DNA of 64,000 bases from Citricoccus sp. SGAir0253 (GCF_005877055.1 NZ_CP039424.1:868001-932000); one strand, 5' to 3'. Shown: positions 11,225 through 20,952, counted from the stretch's first letter. The notes: generated by a model from the sequence alone, not told the origin. Translations and numbers: made by a program.

Positions 11225-11587
11225 ATGGAAGCCAAGGCAATTGCGCGCCACCTGCGTGTAACGCCGATGAAGGCCCGGCGCGTCGTCGACCTTGTCCGTG
11301 GCAAGCAGGCGAACGAAGCACTGGCCATCCTGAAGTTCGCCCAGCAGGGCGCTTCGGAGCCGGTGTACAAGCTGGTCGCCTCCGCGGTGGCCAACGCCCG
11401 GGTGAAGGCCGACCGTGAGGGCCTGGCGTTCAACGAGGACGCCCTGTTCATCACCGAGGCCTTCGTCGACGAAGGACCGACCATGAAGCGGTTCCAGCCG
11501 CGGGCCCAGGGCCGCGCCGGACGCATCAACAAGCGCACCAGCCACGTCACCGTGGTCGTTGCCACCGAGGAAGAGGAGGGGAAGTAA
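11225..11587 (+). CDS. rplV: 50S ribosomal protein L22
   Basis: The 120-residue L22 starts [19 protein letters not shown]. It ends with the extended beta hairpin [20 protein letters not shown] that narrows the exit tunnel; changes in this loop cause macrolide resistance elsewhere, and none is apparent here. AAGAAGGAAAG precedes the ATG. It is part of the S10 operon. Confidence 0.97.
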   Translation: MEAKAIARHLRVTPMKARRVVDLVRGKQANEALAILKFAQQGASEPVYKLVASAVANARVKADREGLAFNEDALFITEAFVDEGPTMKRFQPRAQGRAGRINKRTSHVTVVVATEEEEGK

Positions 11588-11590
11588 CCC

Positions 11591-12397
11591 ATGGGTCAGA
11601 AGATCAACCCGAACGGATTCCGCCTCGGCATCACCACCGACCACGTCTCGCACTGGTTCGCTGACTCCACGAAGGAGGGCCAGCGGTACAAGGACTTCCT
11701 CAAGGAAGACATCAAGATCCGCGAGCTGATGACCGACGGCATGGAGCGCGCCGGCATCTCCAAGGTGGAGATCGAGCGCACCCGTGACCGCGTGCGGGTG
11801 GACATCCACACCGCCCGCCCGGGCATCGTCATCGGCCGCCGCGGCGCCGAGGCCGACCGCATCCGCGGCGAGCTCGAGAAGCTCACCGGCAAGCAGATCC
11901 AGCTGAACATCCTCGAGGTCAAGAACCCCGAGGTCGACGCGCAGCTGGTCGCCCAGGGCGTCGCCGAGCAGCTGGCCTCCCGCGTGGCCTTCCGCCGCGC
12001 CATGAAGAAGGCCATCCAGTCGGCCACGCGCGCCGGTGCCCAGGGCATCCGGATCCAGTGCGCCGGCCGCCTGGGCGGGGCCGAGATGTCCCGCTCGGAG
12101 TTCTACCGCGAGGGTCGGGTGCCGCTGCACACCCTGCGGGCGAACATCGACTTCGGCAAGTTCGAGGCCAAGACGACCTTCGGCCGCATCGGCGTGAAGG
12201 TCTGGATCTACAAGGGCGACCTGACGGCCAAGGAACTGGCCGCCAAGGAAGCCGCAGCACCGTCCGGCCGTGGCCGCGGTGGCGACCGTCGTGGTCCGGG
12301 CGGCGGCGGCGAGCGTCGCCGGCGCCAGGACCGGGCGCCGCGCGAGGCCGGCCAGCAGGGCGCGCCGCAGGGCGCCGCTGAAGGAGGCAACGCCTGA
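11591..12397 (+). CDS. rpsC: 30S ribosomal protein S3 with low-complexity C-terminal tail
   Basis: The product is 268 residues against about 233 in E. coli. The KH domain carries [17 protein letters not shown] (GxxG loop), and the S3 C-terminal domain carries [18 protein letters not shown]. After about residue 218 it continues as a Gly/Arg/Pro/Gln tail ([16 protein letters not shown] and onward). S3 forms part of the mRNA entry channel. Such tails are seen in related Micrococcales. Its stop overlaps the rplP start by one base. Confidence 0.97.
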   Translation: MGQKINPNGFRLGITTDHVSHWFADSTKEGQRYKDFLKEDIKIRELMTDGMERAGISKVEIERTRDRVRVDIHTARPGIVIGRRGAEADRIRGELEKLTGKQIQLNILEVKNPEVDAQLVAQGVAEQLASRVAFRRAMKKAIQSATRAGAQGIRIQCAGRLGGAEMSRSEFYREGRVPLHTLRANIDFGKFEAKTTFGRIGVKVWIYKGDLTAKELAAKEAAAPSGRGRGGDRRGPGGGGERRRRQDRAPREAGQQGAPQGAAEGGNA

Positions 12398-12813
12398 TGC
12401 TGATTCCCCGTCGAGTCAAGTACCGCAAGCAGCACCACCCGAAGCGCTCGGGCAACGCCAAGGGCGGCACCGCCGTCACCTTCGGCGAGTGGGGCATCCA
12501 GGCCCTGTCCCCGGCGTACGTGACGAACCGGCAGATCGAGTCCGCCCGTATCGCCATGACCCGCTACATCAAGCGTGGCGGCAACGTGTGGATCAACATC
12601 TACCCGGACCGTCCGCTCACCAAGAAGCCGGCCGAGACCCGCATGGGTTCCGGCAAGGGTTCCCCCGAGTGGTGGGTCGCCAACGTCAAGCCGGGACGCG
12701 TGCTCTTCGAGCTCTCCGGCGTGAGCGAGGACGTGGCCCGCGAGGCGCTGCGCCTGGCAATGCACAAGCTGCCGCTGAAGGCACGTATCGTCCGCCGAGA
12801 GGGTGGTGAGTGA
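12397..12813 (+). CDS. rplP: 50S ribosomal protein L16
   Basis: This 138-residue L16 runs from [19 protein letters not shown] to [11 protein letters not shown]. It organises the tRNA-facing side of 23S rRNA, and the loop [14 protein letters not shown] (around residues 80-93) is intact. The start overlaps the rpsC stop by one base. Confidence 0.97.
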   Translation: MLIPRRVKYRKQHHPKRSGNAKGGTAVTFGEWGIQALSPAYVTNRQIESARIAMTRYIKRGGNVWINIYPDRPLTKKPAETRMGSGKGSPEWWVANVKPGRVLFELSGVSEDVAREALRLAMHKLPLKARIVRREGGE

Positions 12814-12815
12814 TC

Positions 12816-13091
12816 ATGGCTATCGGTTCCAAGGAACTGAACGTCGAGGCCCTGGACGGCCTGGACAACGCCCGTCTGGCCGAGGAGCTCAAGCGCTCCA
12901 AGGAGGAGCTGTTCAACCTGCGGTTCCAGTCGGCCACCGGCCAGCTGGACAACCACGGCCGCCTGAAGACCGTGAAGCGGGACATCGCCCGGATCTACAC
13001 GATCCTGCGCGAGCGTGAGCTGGGCATCCGCGAGGACGTCGTGGCCCCGGCCGCCGACAAGACCGAGAAGACCGAGGAGGAGGCGAAGTGA
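12816..13091 (+). CDS. rpmC: 50S ribosomal protein L29 with acidic/lysine tail
   Basis: The 91-residue product has the L29 core [18 protein letters not shown] and [19 protein letters not shown]. It extends past the usual 65-70 residues by a Lys/Glu-rich tail ([11 protein letters not shown]). ATG 12816 (MAIGSKE) matches related actinobacterial L29. GTG 12810 would overlap the rplP stop and has AGAGGG at better spacing, so two extra residues (Met-Ile) are possible. Confidence 0.93.
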   Translation: MAIGSKELNVEALDGLDNARLAEELKRSKEELFNLRFQSATGQLDNHGRLKTVKRDIARIYTILRERELGIREDVVAPAADKTEKTEEEAK

Positions 13092-13366
13092 CCGAGAACG
13101 TGAGCACCGAGGCCGCACGCGGCTACCGCAAGTCCGTCCGCGGGATCGTGGTCTCCGACAAGATGGACAAGACCATCGTCGTCGAGGTCGAGGACCTGAA
13201 GAAGCACGCCCTGTACGGCAAGGTCATGCGCTCGACCAAGAAGGTCAAGGCGCACGACGAGGAGAACTCGGCCGGCATCGGCGACCGCGTGCTCCTCTCC
13301 GAGACCCGCCCGCTGTCCGCCACCAAGCGGTGGCGCCTGGTGGAGATCGTCGAGCGCGCCAAGTAA
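13088..13366 (+). CDS. rpsQ: 30S ribosomal protein S17
   Basis: This 92-residue S17 has [20 protein letters not shown] and VGDRVLL-type motifs of the OB fold that binds 16S rRNA helix 11. GTG 13088 overlaps the rpmC stop by four bases. It is the last gene before a strong terminator, so it ends the S10 transcription unit. Confidence 0.97.
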   Translation: MTENVSTEAARGYRKSVRGIVVSDKMDKTIVVEVEDLKKHALYGKVMRSTKKVKAHDEENSAGIGDRVLLSETRPLSATKRWRLVEIVERAK

Positions 13367-13382
13367 GGCGAACCCCCCGGAC

Positions 13383-13423
13383 ACAGGGGCCCCGGACTGC
13401 GATTGGCAGACCGGGGCCCCTGT
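13383..13423 (+). terminator. Terminator ending the S10 operon
   Basis: ACAGGGGCCCCGG (13383-13395) and CCGGGGCCCCTGT (13411-13423) form a perfect 13-bp stem with a 15-nt loop, 17 nt after rpsQ. Confidence 0.8.
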
Positions 13424-13702
13424 GCGCTAGGATGGTGTGGCTGTGCGCCCTTGTTGGCGGGACTATCCACCCCGCGCGCCAGGGGTTTCGCGAACAACCT
13501 CCCGACCAGCCGCCTCGGCCTTGCCCTGCGGACTGCGGGTGCGGAGCACCGTCGTCGCCCGTCTGAACCGGGGCCACGGCAGGACCGGACCGGCGGATCC
13601 GCCTCCAGGGGCAGGGGTAAGCAGCCCGGGAAGACAACAATATCCGTTCCGCAAGGCTCGCCCAGGTCTGGGGGAGAACCAGCGCGACGACAGGAGTAAC
13701 GA
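13424..13702 (+). promoter_or_regulatory. spc operon promoter and leader
   Basis: TAGGAT at 13428-13433 is a TANNNT -10 box placed 5 nt after the S10 terminator. The remaining ~270 nt up to rplN hold no credible gene and would be transcribed leader. AGGAG at 13693-13697 is the rplN ribosome site. No known leader motif was recognised. Confidence 0.55.
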
Positions 13703-14071
13703 GTGATTCAGCAGGAGTCGCGGCTCAAGGTCGCCGACAACACCGGGGCCAAGGAGATCTTGACCATCCGTGTTCTCGGCGGGTCCGGACGCCGCTACGC
13801 AGGCATCGGCGACACGATCGTCGCCACCGTCAAGGACGCCATCCCCGGCGGCAACGTCAAGAAGGGCGACGTCGTCAAGGCCGTCATCGTGCGGACCAAG
13901 AAGGAGCGCCGTCGTGCCGACGGTTCCTACATCCGCTTCGACGAGAACGCCGCCGTCATCCTCAAGGCCGACGGCGAGCCGCGGGGCACCCGCATCTTCG
14001 GCCCCGTGGGCCGCGAGCTGCGTGACAAGAAGTTCATGAAGATCGTGTCGCTGGCACCGGAGGTGATCTGA
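13703..14071 (+). CDS. rplN: 50S ribosomal protein L14
   Basis: The 122-residue L14 runs from [19 protein letters not shown] to [11 protein letters not shown], full length. It binds 23S rRNA and the silencing factor RsfS. GTG 13703 has AGGAG 5 nt upstream. As first gene of the spc unit it has its own promoter here, unlike species in which S10 and spc are continuous. Confidence 0.97.
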   Translation: MIQQESRLKVADNTGAKEILTIRVLGGSGRRYAGIGDTIVATVKDAIPGGNVKKGDVVKAVIVRTKKERRRADGSYIRFDENAAVILKADGEPRGTRIFGPVGRELRDKKFMKIVSLAPEVI

Positions 14072-14076
14072 CCACC

Positions 14077-14418
14077 ATGGCAAAGATCAAGAAGGACGAT
14101 CTCGTCCAGGTCATCGCCGGCAAGGACAAGGGCAAGCAGGGCAAGGTCCTGCGCGTGTTCCCGTCCCGTGACCGCGTGCTCGTGGAGGGCGTGAACCGCG
14201 TCACCAAGCACCTGCGCGCCGGCCAGAACAACAACGGTTCCACCGAAGGCGGCCTGCAGGTCGTCGAGGCCCCGGTCCACATCTCCAACGTGGCCGTCGT
14301 GGACCCGGAGACCAAGAAGCCGACCCGCGTGGGCTACCGCTTCGAGACCGTGGAGAAGAACGGCGAGACCAAGACCGTCAAGGTCCGCTTCGCCAAGGCC
14401 TCCGGAAAGGAGCTGTGA
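14077..14418 (+). CDS. rplX: 50S ribosomal protein L24
   Basis: This 113-residue L24 starts [20 protein letters not shown], the KOW motif, and includes [16 protein letters not shown]. It is an assembly initiator for the large subunit. It begins 5 nt after rplN, and its stop overlaps the rplE ATG (ATGA). Confidence 0.97.
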   Translation: MAKIKKDDLVQVIAGKDKGKQGKVLRVFPSRDRVLVEGVNRVTKHLRAGQNNNGSTEGGLQVVEAPVHISNVAVVDPETKKPTRVGYRFETVEKNGETKTVKVRFAKASGKEL

Positions 14419-15014
14419 TGACTGAGGTGCAGACTGCAGACACCACCGCTGCCCCGAAGGTGACCCCGCGCCTGAAGACGAAGTACCGCGAGGAGATCCG
14501 TGCTGCCCTGCAGGACGAGTTCACCTACGGCAACGTCATGCAGGTCCCCGGCCTGGTCAAGGTCGTGGTGAACATGGGCGTCGGCGAGGCCGCCAAGGAC
14601 TCGAAGATCATCGACGGCGCGATCCGCGACCTGACCCTGATCACCGGCCAGAAGCCGCAGGTCACCAAGGCCCGCAAGTCCATCGCCCAGTTCAAGCTGC
14701 GCGAGGGCATGCCGATCGGCACCCACGCCACCCTGCGCGGGGACCGCATGTGGGAGTTCCTGGACCGCCTCGTCACGTTCGCGCTGCCGCGCATCCGTGA
14801 CTTCCGCGGCCTGAGCCCGAAGCAGTTCGACGGCAACGGCAACTACACCTTCGGCCTGTCCGAGCAGTCGGTCTTCCACGAGATCGACCAGGACAAGATC
14901 GACCGCGTGCGCGGCATGGACATCACCGTGGTGACCACCGCCAAGAACGACGACGAGGGTCGTGCGCTGCTCAAGGCGCTCGGCTTCCCGTTCCAGACGA
15001 CCGACAAGAAGTAA
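14418..15014 (+). CDS. rplE: 50S ribosomal protein L5
   Basis: The 198-residue product has an L5 core from [17 protein letters not shown] to FPFQTTDKK. It holds the 5S rRNA-binding surface with [15 protein letters not shown] and [17 protein letters not shown]. About 15 extra N-terminal residues ([15 protein letters not shown]) precede the core. ATG 14418 has GGAAAGGAG upstream and overlaps the rplX stop. No S14 gene fits in the 71 nt before rpsH. Confidence 0.97.
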   Translation: MTEVQTADTTAAPKVTPRLKTKYREEIRAALQDEFTYGNVMQVPGLVKVVVNMGVGEAAKDSKIIDGAIRDLTLITGQKPQVTKARKSIAQFKLREGMPIGTHATLRGDRMWEFLDRLVTFALPRIRDFRGLSPKQFDGNGNYTFGLSEQSVFHEIDQDKIDRVRGMDITVVTTAKNDDEGRALLKALGFPFQTTDKK

Positions 15015-15085
15015 GCATCTACGTCGCAGGTCCCCACCGGTGAACCGGGAAGGGAAACCACGACGAGGAAGGGCACGAAGCCCAC

Positions 15086-15484
15086 ATGACCATGACAGAT
15101 CCTGTCGCAGACATGCTCACGCGTCTGCGCAACGCCAACTCGGCCTACCACGACTCGGTCGAGATGCCGTCCTCCAAGCTGAAGATCCGGGTCGCCGAGA
15201 TCCTCAAGGCCGAGGGCTACATCGCCGACTACACCGAAGAGGACGCCCAGGTGGGCAAGAAGCTCGTCATCGAGCTGAAGTTCGGTCCCCAGCGCGAGCG
15301 GGCCATCGCCGGCCTGCGCCGCATCTCCAAGCCGGGCCTGCGCGTGTACGCGAAGTCCACGAACCTCCCGCACGTGCTGGGCGGCCTGGGCATCGCCATC
15401 CTGTCCACCTCCTCCGGTCTGCTCACCGACCGCCAGGCAGCCAAGAAGGGCGTGGGTGGGGAAGTCCTCGCCTACGTCTGGTAA
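15086..15484 (+). CDS. rpsH: 30S ribosomal protein S8
   Basis: This 132-residue S8 begins [18 protein letters not shown] and ends [26 protein letters not shown]. The STSSGL and GGE motifs bind 16S helix 21. Either ATG 15086 or 15092 could start it. S8 represses the spc operon in E. coli; this is not demonstrable here. It follows rplE directly because rpsN is absent. Confidence 0.96.
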   Translation: MTMTDPVADMLTRLRNANSAYHDSVEMPSSKLKIRVAEILKAEGYIADYTEEDAQVGKKLVIELKFGPQRERAIAGLRRISKPGLRVYAKSTNLPHVLGGLGIAILSTSSGLLTDRQAAKKGVGGEVLAYVW

Positions 15485-15513
15485 TCGGCGCAACGGAAGA
15501 AAGGTAGAACAGC

Positions 15514-16047
15514 ATGTCACGTATTGGACGTCTTCCGATCACCGTGCCGTCCGGCGTCGATGTCACCATCGACGGCTCGACCGTGTCCGTCAAGGGCCCC
15601 AAGGGTGAACTGAGCCACGTGGTGGCCAACCCCATCGAGGTCTCGCTCGAGGAGGGCACCCTGACGGTGACCCGCCCGAACGACGAGCGCGAGTCCCGGT
15701 CCCTGCACGGGCTGACCCGTACCCTCATCGACAACATGATCGTGGGGGTGACCAACGGCTACGAGAAGCAGCTCGAGGTCATCGGCACCGGTTACCGCGT
15801 GCAGGCCAAGGGCCAGGACCTCGAGTTCGCCCTCGGCTACTCCCACCCCGTCCCGGTGAAGGCCCCCGAGGGGATCACCTTCACGGTCGCCGGCAACAAG
15901 GTGACCGTGGCCGGCATCGACAAGCAGCAGGTCGGCGAGACCGCTGCGAACATCCGCAAGCTGCGCAAGCCCGACCCGTACAAGGGCAAGGGCGTGCGCT
16001 ACGCAGGCGAGGTCATTCGCCGCAAGGCCGGAAAGGCAGGTAAGTGA
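15514..16047 (+). CDS. rplF: 50S ribosomal protein L6
   Basis: The 177-residue L6 ([17 protein letters not shown] to [12 protein letters not shown]) has both duplicated domains. The C-terminal [15 protein letters not shown] contacts the sarcin-ricin loop region. AAAGGTAG precedes the ATG. Its stop overlaps the rplR start (ATGA). Confidence 0.97.
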   Translation: MSRIGRLPITVPSGVDVTIDGSTVSVKGPKGELSHVVANPIEVSLEEGTLTVTRPNDERESRSLHGLTRTLIDNMIVGVTNGYEKQLEVIGTGYRVQAKGQDLEFALGYSHPVPVKAPEGITFTVAGNKVTVAGIDKQQVGETAANIRKLRKPDPYKGKGVRYAGEVIRRKAGKAGK

Positions 16048-16421
16048 TGTCCACGCTGAAAGTGAAGGGCAAGGGCAAGTTCGTCTCCCGCACCCGCCGC
16101 CACCTCCGTGTCCGCAAGCGGATCTCCGGCACCGCCGTGCGCCCGCGCCTGGTCGTCAACCGCTCTGCCCGGCACATGTTCGTGCAGGTCGTGGACGACA
16201 CCCGCGGCGTGACCCTGGCCTCGGCCTCCACCATGGAGGCGGACCTGCGCGCCCTCGAGGGCGACAAGTCCGCCAAGGCACGCCGCGTGGGTGAGCTGGT
16301 CGCCGAGCGCGCCAAGGCCGCCGGCATCGAGGCCGTCGTGTTCGACCGCGGCGGCAACAAGTACCACGGCCGCGTGGCCGCCGTCGCGGACGGTGCCCGG
16401 GAGGGTGGGCTGCAGCTGTGA
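16047..16421 (+). CDS. rplR: 50S ribosomal protein L18
   Basis: This 124-residue L18 includes [19 protein letters not shown] and [24 protein letters not shown]. It binds 5S rRNA together with L5. ATG 16047 overlaps the rplF stop; GTG 16044 in frame would add one residue. Its stop overlaps rpsE. Confidence 0.97.
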   Translation: MSTLKVKGKGKFVSRTRRHLRVRKRISGTAVRPRLVVNRSARHMFVQVVDDTRGVTLASASTMEADLRALEGDKSAKARRVGELVAERAKAAGIEAVVFDRGGNKYHGRVAAVADGAREGGLQL

Positions 16422-17197
16422 GCGAGACCAACAACGAGAAGGGCACTCAGGTGACCGAAAGCACTGAGAACACTGCCGCCGGCACCGTCTCGGAGACCGC
16501 GGCCGGCTCGGCCGGCCAGTCCACCGAGGCCGGCCGCGGCGGCAACGACCGCGGCGGCCGGGGCAACGACCGCGGCCGTGGCGGCAACGACCGCGGTGGC
16601 CGCGGCGGTCGCCGCGACGACCGCGGTGGCCGCGGTGGCCGCGACGAGGAGAAGGACAAGTTCCTCGAGCGCGTCGTCGCGATCAACCGCGTCTCCAAGG
16701 TCGTCAAGGGCGGCCGTCGGTTCTCCTTCACCGCGCTGGTCGTCGTCGGCGACGGCGAGGGCCTGGTGGGCGTCGGCTACGGCAAGGCCAAGGAGGTCCC
16801 CGCGGCGATCTCCAAGGGCGTGGAGGAGGCCAAGAAGTCCTTCTTCCGCGTGCCCCGCGTCGGCTCCACCATCCCGCACCTCGTGCAGGGCGAGGACGCC
16901 GCCGGCGTCGTCCTCCTGCGCCCGGCCTCCCCGGGTACCGGCGTGATCGCCGGTGGTCCGGTGCGCGCCGTGCTGGAGTGCGCCGGTGTCCACGACGTGC
17001 TCTCCAAGTCCATGGGGTCCGCCAACGTGATCAACATCGTGCGCGGCACCGTGGACGCCCTGAAGAAGCTGGAGGAGCCGCAGGCCGTGGCTGCCCGCCG
17101 TGGCAAGTCGCTGGACGAGGTCGCTCCCCACGCCATGCTCCGCACCCTGGAGCAGGACCGTGCGAAGAAGAAGGCAGGTGTGGCGGCGAATGGCTAA
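16418..17197 (+). CDS. rpsE: 30S ribosomal protein S5 with RGG-repeat N-terminal extension
   Basis: The product is 259 residues, against about 166 in E. coli. Residues from about 80 ([20 protein letters not shown]) are standard S5, which takes part in decoding fidelity and mRNA helicase activity. The first ~80 residues are Thr/Glu-rich and then a run of Gly-Arg-Asp repeats ([20 protein letters not shown]). GTG 16418 overlaps the rplR stop; GTG 16451 would remove only the acidic opening. The extension is probably solvent-exposed or RNA-binding. Confidence 0.96.
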   Translation: MSETNNEKGTQVTESTENTAAGTVSETAAGSAGQSTEAGRGGNDRGGRGNDRGRGGNDRGGRGGRRDDRGGRGGRDEEKDKFLERVVAINRVSKVVKGGRRFSFTALVVVGDGEGLVGVGYGKAKEVPAAISKGVEEAKKSFFRVPRVGSTIPHLVQGEDAAGVVLLRPASPGTGVIAGGPVRAVLECAGVHDVLSKSMGSANVINIVRGTVDALKKLEEPQAVAARRGKSLDEVAPHAMLRTLEQDRAKKKAGVAANG

Positions 17198-17426
17198 CAC
17201 CAACAACGGCAGCACCCGGAAGAACCTGGCCGCGAGCGGTGCCACGCTGGCGATCACCCAGGTCAAGTCCGCCATCGGCGGGAAGCAGAAGCAGCGCGAC
17301 ACCCTGCGCTCCCTGGGCCTGAAGCGGATCGGCCACACGGTCACCCGCACGGCCGACGAGGTCACCGTGGGCATGGTCAACGCCGTGCCGCACCTGGTGG
17401 CAGTTGAGGAGGTCAACAATGGCTGA
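17190..17426 (+). CDS. rpmD: 50S ribosomal protein L30
   Basis: The 78-residue product has the L30 core [20 protein letters not shown] and [11 protein letters not shown]. An N-terminal stretch of about 15 residues ([15 protein letters not shown]) is longer than in E. coli. ATG 17190 lies within the last codons of rpsE (8-nt overlap), and the 3' end overlaps rplO by 8 nt, so the three genes are tightly coupled. Confidence 0.96.
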   Translation: MANTNNGSTRKNLAASGATLAITQVKSAIGGKQKQRDTLRSLGLKRIGHTVTRTADEVTVGMVNAVPHLVAVEEVNNG

Positions 17427-17877
17427 CGAGATCCAGAACGCCATCAAGGTCCACGACCTGCGCCCCGCGCCGGGGTCCAAGAAGGCCAAGACCCGCGTGG
17501 GTCGTGGTGAGGGCTCCAAGGGCAAGACCGCCGGTCGCGGTACCAAGGGCACCTCGGCCCGCTACCAGGTGAAGGCCGGCTTCGAGGGCGGGCAGCTGCC
17601 GCTGCAGATGCGCCTGCCGAAGCTGCGCGGGTTCAAGAACCCGTTCAAGGTCGAGTACCAGGTCGTGAACCTGGACAAGCTGTCGGCGCACTTCCCGGCC
17701 GGCGGCGACGTGACCGTGGACGACCTGGTCGCCAAGGGCCTGGTCCGCAAGAACCAGCCGGTGAAGGTCCTCGGGACCGGCGAGATCACCGTGGCCGTGA
17801 ACGTGAAGGCCCACGCCTTCTCCGCGTCCGCGGTCGAGAAGATCTCCGCCGCCGGCGGCTCCACCGCGACGGCCTGA
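17419..17877 (+). CDS. rplO: 50S ribosomal protein L15
   Basis: This 152-residue L15 starts [20 protein letters not shown]. It includes [18 protein letters not shown] and [18 protein letters not shown], the Gly-rich tail that threads 23S rRNA. TGAGGAGG lies at 17405-17412. It ends the ribosomal part of the spc operon; a long hairpin follows immediately. Confidence 0.97.
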   Translation: MADEIQNAIKVHDLRPAPGSKKAKTRVGRGEGSKGKTAGRGTKGTSARYQVKAGFEGGQLPLQMRLPKLRGFKNPFKVEYQVVNLDKLSAHFPAGGDVTVDDLVAKGLVRKNQPVKVLGTGEITVAVNVKAHAFSASAVEKISAAGGSTATA

Positions 17878-17909
17878 TCCCCGCCGCGATCGGATCCGAT
17901 CCCCCCTGC

Positions 17910-17972
17910 GCACGGCCCCCGTGCCGCGTTCCCCCCGTCCGCCGGGCGGGGGACGCGGCGCGGGGGCCGTGC
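17910..17972 (+). terminator. Long hairpin between rplO and secY
   Basis: GCACGGCCCCCG...GCCGCGT...CCCCC (from 17910) pairs with GGGGG...ACGCGGC...CGGGGGCCGTGC (to 17972), giving an almost continuous stem of about 28 bp. It is a strong terminator-like structure splitting rplO from secY. Confidence 0.8.
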
Positions 17973-17981
17973 CGTTTCCGA

Positions 17982-17987
17982 TAGACT
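17982..17987 (+). promoter_or_regulatory. Putative secY promoter -10 box
   Basis: TAGACT is a TANNNT box 10 nt after the hairpin and about 60 nt before the secY start. It would let secY-adk-map be transcribed separately from the ribosomal proteins. Confidence 0.55.
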
Positions 17988-18048
17988 CGCCCAGTGGCCC
18001 GGCCCGTGTGCCCGCGGCCGCAGCCCCACCCCACCTCCAGGAGGACGC

Positions 18049-19356
18049 TTGTTCAGCGCGATTGCCCGGGTCTTCCGGACGCCCGACCTGCGGCGAAAGA
18101 TCTGGTTCACCCTCGGGATCATCGTCATCTACCGGCTGGGCGCCTTCGTCCCCGCCCCGGGGGTGGACTACGGCACCGTCCAGGTGTGCCTGGACCAGGG
18201 CAACACCTCCGGCGGGCTGTACTCGTTCGTGAACATGTTCTCCGGCGGCGCCATGCTGCAGGTCTCCGTCTTCGCGCTGGGCATCATGCCGTACATCACG
18301 GCCGCGATCATCATCCAGCTGCTGCGCGTGGTCATCCCGCGCTTCGAGGAACTGCAGAAGGAGGGCGCGCAGGGACAGTCGAAGCTGACCCAGTACACGC
18401 GCTACCTCACCATCGCCCTCGCGCTGCTCAACGCCACCACGATCGTCTCCCTGGCCCGGACCGGGGCGCTGCTGGGCTGCAACCTGCCGATCGTGCCGGA
18501 CGACTCCCTGTGGACGATCCTGCTGATGATCGTCGCGCTGACCGCGGGCGCCATCCTCGTGATGTGGCTCGGCGAGCTCATCACCGAGCGCGGCGTCGGC
18601 AACGGCATGTCCCTGCTGATCTTCCTGTCCATCGCCGCGGGCTTCCCGGCCGGCCTCGGCCAGATCTGGACCACCCAGGGCTGGCGCGTGTTCGGCATCG
18701 TGACGGTGGTGGGCCTGCTGACCATCATGGCCGTGGTGTTCGTGGAGGAGTCCCAGCGCCGGGTGCCGGTGCAGTACGCCAAGCGCCAGATCGGCCGGCG
18801 CACCGTGGGCGGCACGACCACCTACATCCCGATCAAGGTCAACATGGCCGGCGTCATCCCGGTCATCTTCGCGTCCTCGATCATGATGCTCCCGGGCATC
18901 CTGGTGCAGTTCAACACCCCGCAGGACGGCAGCACGCCGCCGCCGTGGGTCCTGTTCCTCTCCCAGTACTTCGGCACGGGCTCGCACCCCGTGTACATGA
19001 CCCTGTTCTTCCTGCTGACCGTGTTCTTCACGTACTTCTACGTGACCATCACGTTCAACCCGGTCGAGATCAGCGACAACATGAAGAAGTACGGCGGCTT
19101 CATCCCCGGCGTGCGCGCCGGGCGCCCGACCGAGCGCTACCTCGAGTACGTCATCAGCCGGATCACGTTCCCGGGCGCCCTGTACCTGGGCATCCTGGCG
19201 ATGATCCCGATGATCGCGTTCGTCCTGATCAACGCCAACCAGAACTTCCCCTTCGGCGGCATTTCCATCCTCATCATGGTGGGCGTGGCCCTGCAGACCA
19301 TCAAGCAGATCAACGCCCAGATGGAGCAGCACAACTACGAGGGGCTGCTCCGGTAG
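18049..19356 (+). CDS. secY: Preprotein translocase subunit SecY
   Basis: This 435-residue, ten-helix membrane channel receives Sec substrates from SecA and the ribosome. It starts MFSAIARVFRTPDLRRKI. The plug-region glycine-rich FSGGAMLQVSVFALGIMPYI, the cytoplasmic loop EESQRRVPVQYAKR and the C5-loop IPGVRAGRPTERYL are intact. The start is TTG 18049, supported by AGGAGG at 18038-18043. It leads a secY-adk-map unit with its own promoter. Confidence 0.97.
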   Translation: MFSAIARVFRTPDLRRKIWFTLGIIVIYRLGAFVPAPGVDYGTVQVCLDQGNTSGGLYSFVNMFSGGAMLQVSVFALGIMPYITAAIIIQLLRVVIPRFEELQKEGAQGQSKLTQYTRYLTIALALLNATTIVSLARTGALLGCNLPIVPDDSLWTILLMIVALTAGAILVMWLGELITERGVGNGMSLLIFLSIAAGFPAGLGQIWTTQGWRVFGIVTVVGLLTIMAVVFVEESQRRVPVQYAKRQIGRRTVGGTTTYIPIKVNMAGVIPVIFASSIMMLPGILVQFNTPQDGSTPPPWVLFLSQYFGTGSHPVYMTLFFLLTVFFTYFYVTITFNPVEISDNMKKYGGFIPGVRAGRPTERYLEYVISRITFPGALYLGILAMIPMIAFVLINANQNFPFGGISILIMVGVALQTIKQINAQMEQHNYEGLLR

Positions 19357-19397
19357 CAGGTAGCATTCCCCCTGACCGACGACAGTAAGGAACCACC

Positions 19398-20027
19398 ATG
19401 ACCCGCATGCTGATCATGGGCCCTCCCGGGTCCGGCAAGGGAACCCAGGCTGCCCGCATCGCGGACAAGCTCGGCATCGTGGCCATCTCCACGGGCGACA
19501 TCTTCCGCTACAACGTCAAGGAGATGACGGAGCTGGGCCGCGAGGCCAAGCAGTACATCGACAACGGCGACTTCGTGCCGGACGACGTCACCAACCGGAT
19601 GGTCGCGGACCGGCTGCGCCAGCCCGACGCCCAGCACGGGTTCCTGCTGGACGGCTACCCGCGCACCGCGGGCCAGGTCGAGGCCCTGGACGCGATGCTC
19701 GCCGAGCGCGACGAGAAGCTGGCCGTCGTGGTCGAGCTGACCGTGCCGGACGAGGAGCTCGTCGCCCGCCTGCTGCACCGCGCCGAGACCGAGGGCCGCG
19801 CGGACGACACCGCCGAGGTCATCCAGCACCGCCTGGACCTGTACCACGAGCAGACGGAGGCCGTGGTCGGCTCCTACGTGGAGCGCGGCATCGTGGCCCG
19901 CGTGGACGGCACCGGGCAGATCGACGACATCACCGAGCGCCTGCTGCAGGCCGTGTACTCGGTGCGGGAGAGGACCGGCACGCTGCCCGTCGTCTCCAAG
20001 GTCGACGCCGGCGACGCGGAGTCCTGA
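19398..20027 (+). CDS. adk: Adenylate kinase
   Basis: The 209-residue enzyme interconverts ATP+AMP and 2 ADP. The P-loop MGPPGSGKGTQAARIADKLG, the AMP-site DGYPRT and the short LID (HRAETEGRADDT) without zinc cysteines mark the short actinobacterial form. AAGGAAC precedes ATG 19398. The last ~20 residues extend beyond the core. It lies 41 nt after secY, as in other Gram-positives. Confidence 0.97.
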   Translation: MTRMLIMGPPGSGKGTQAARIADKLGIVAISTGDIFRYNVKEMTELGREAKQYIDNGDFVPDDVTNRMVADRLRQPDAQHGFLLDGYPRTAGQVEALDAMLAERDEKLAVVVELTVPDEELVARLLHRAETEGRADDTAEVIQHRLDLYHEQTEAVVGSYVERGIVARVDGTGQIDDITERLLQAVYSVRERTGTLPVVSKVDAGDAES

Positions 20028-20031
20028 GCGC

Positions 20032-20877
20032 TTGCCCGTGACCAGCCGCCAGGTCGAGCTCAAGACCGTCCCGCAGATGCAGACCATGCACCGCGCGGGA
20101 CTGGTCCTCCACCGCGCCCTGGACGCCGCCGTCGCCGCGGCCGTCCCGGGGACCACCACGGCCGCCGTCGACGCCGTCTTCGCGGGCGTCCTGGCCGAGG
20201 CCGGGGCCACGCCCAACTTCCTGGGCTACTACGGCTACCCGGCCACCATCTGCGCCTCGGTCAACGAGGAGGTGGTGCACGGGATCCCGGGGGAGCGCGT
20301 GCTGCAGGCCGGTGACGTGCTGAAGATCGACGGCGGCTGCATCATCGACGGCTGGCACTCCGACTCGGCGCGCACGGTGGTGCTCGGCAGCTCCGCCGCC
20401 GGCACGGCCGACCCCGAGGACGAGCGCCTGTCCGAGATCACCCGGCAGGCACTGTGGGTGGGCATCGCCGCCTTCGCGACCGCCAAGTACGTGGGGGACA
20501 TCGGGGACGCGATCGACGACTTCGTCTCCTCCCAGCCGGGCGCCCCGCTGGGGATCCTCGAGGACTACGTGGGCCACGGCATCGGCACCGCCATGCACCA
20601 GGCCCCGGACGTGCTCAACTACCGCTCGCGGCACCGCGGGCCGAAGGTCAAGCCGGGGCTGTGCCTGGCGATCGAGCCGATGCTCGTGCGCGGGGGACTG
20701 GACACGGACGTGCTCGAGGACGAGTGGACGGTCGTCACCCGTGACGGCGCCCGCGCCAGCCAGTGGGAGCACTCCGTGGCCCGGCACCGCGGCGGGATCT
20801 GGGTCCTCACCGAGCCCGACGGCGGCGCCGCCGGCCTGGCGGCCCACGGCGTCGTCCCGGTGCCCCCGGGCGCCTGA
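20032..20877 (+). CDS. map: Methionine aminopeptidase, type I
   Basis: This 281-residue metallopeptidase removes N-terminal Met. Its dimetal ligands are in view: IDGGCIIDGWHSDSART (two Asp), VGHGIGTAMHQAP (His), LAIEPML (Glu) and SQWEHSVA (Glu), with substrate His in EEVVHGIPG. The start is TTG 20032 (MPVTSRQVELKT), only 4 nt after adk; GTG 20038 is an alternative. Insertions such as GSSAAGTADPEDE are within family variation. Confidence 0.96.
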   Translation: MPVTSRQVELKTVPQMQTMHRAGLVLHRALDAAVAAAVPGTTTAAVDAVFAGVLAEAGATPNFLGYYGYPATICASVNEEVVHGIPGERVLQAGDVLKIDGGCIIDGWHSDSARTVVLGSSAAGTADPEDERLSEITRQALWVGIAAFATAKYVGDIGDAIDDFVSSQPGAPLGILEDYVGHGIGTAMHQAPDVLNYRSRHRGPKVKPGLCLAIEPMLVRGGLDTDVLEDEWTVVTRDGARASQWEHSVARHRGGIWVLTEPDGGAAGLAAHGVVPVPPGA

Positions 20878-20952
20878 ACCCCACCGGTCCGGCCACCGCG
20901 GTCGGGTCTCCCCGGTCCGGCGAGCCGATTTCCCTTCCTTGGCGCCAGCCGC

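Noticed and set aside
16530-16650. Repeated GGCCGCGGCGG-like DNA in rpsE considered as a CRISPR or iteron array
   Set aside because: It is coding sequence for the RGG repeats of S5, with irregular units and no spacers.
17413-19332. 639-residue minus-strand frame across rplO and secY
   Set aside because: It is a shadow frame; SecY on the plus strand is complete with a strong ribosome site.
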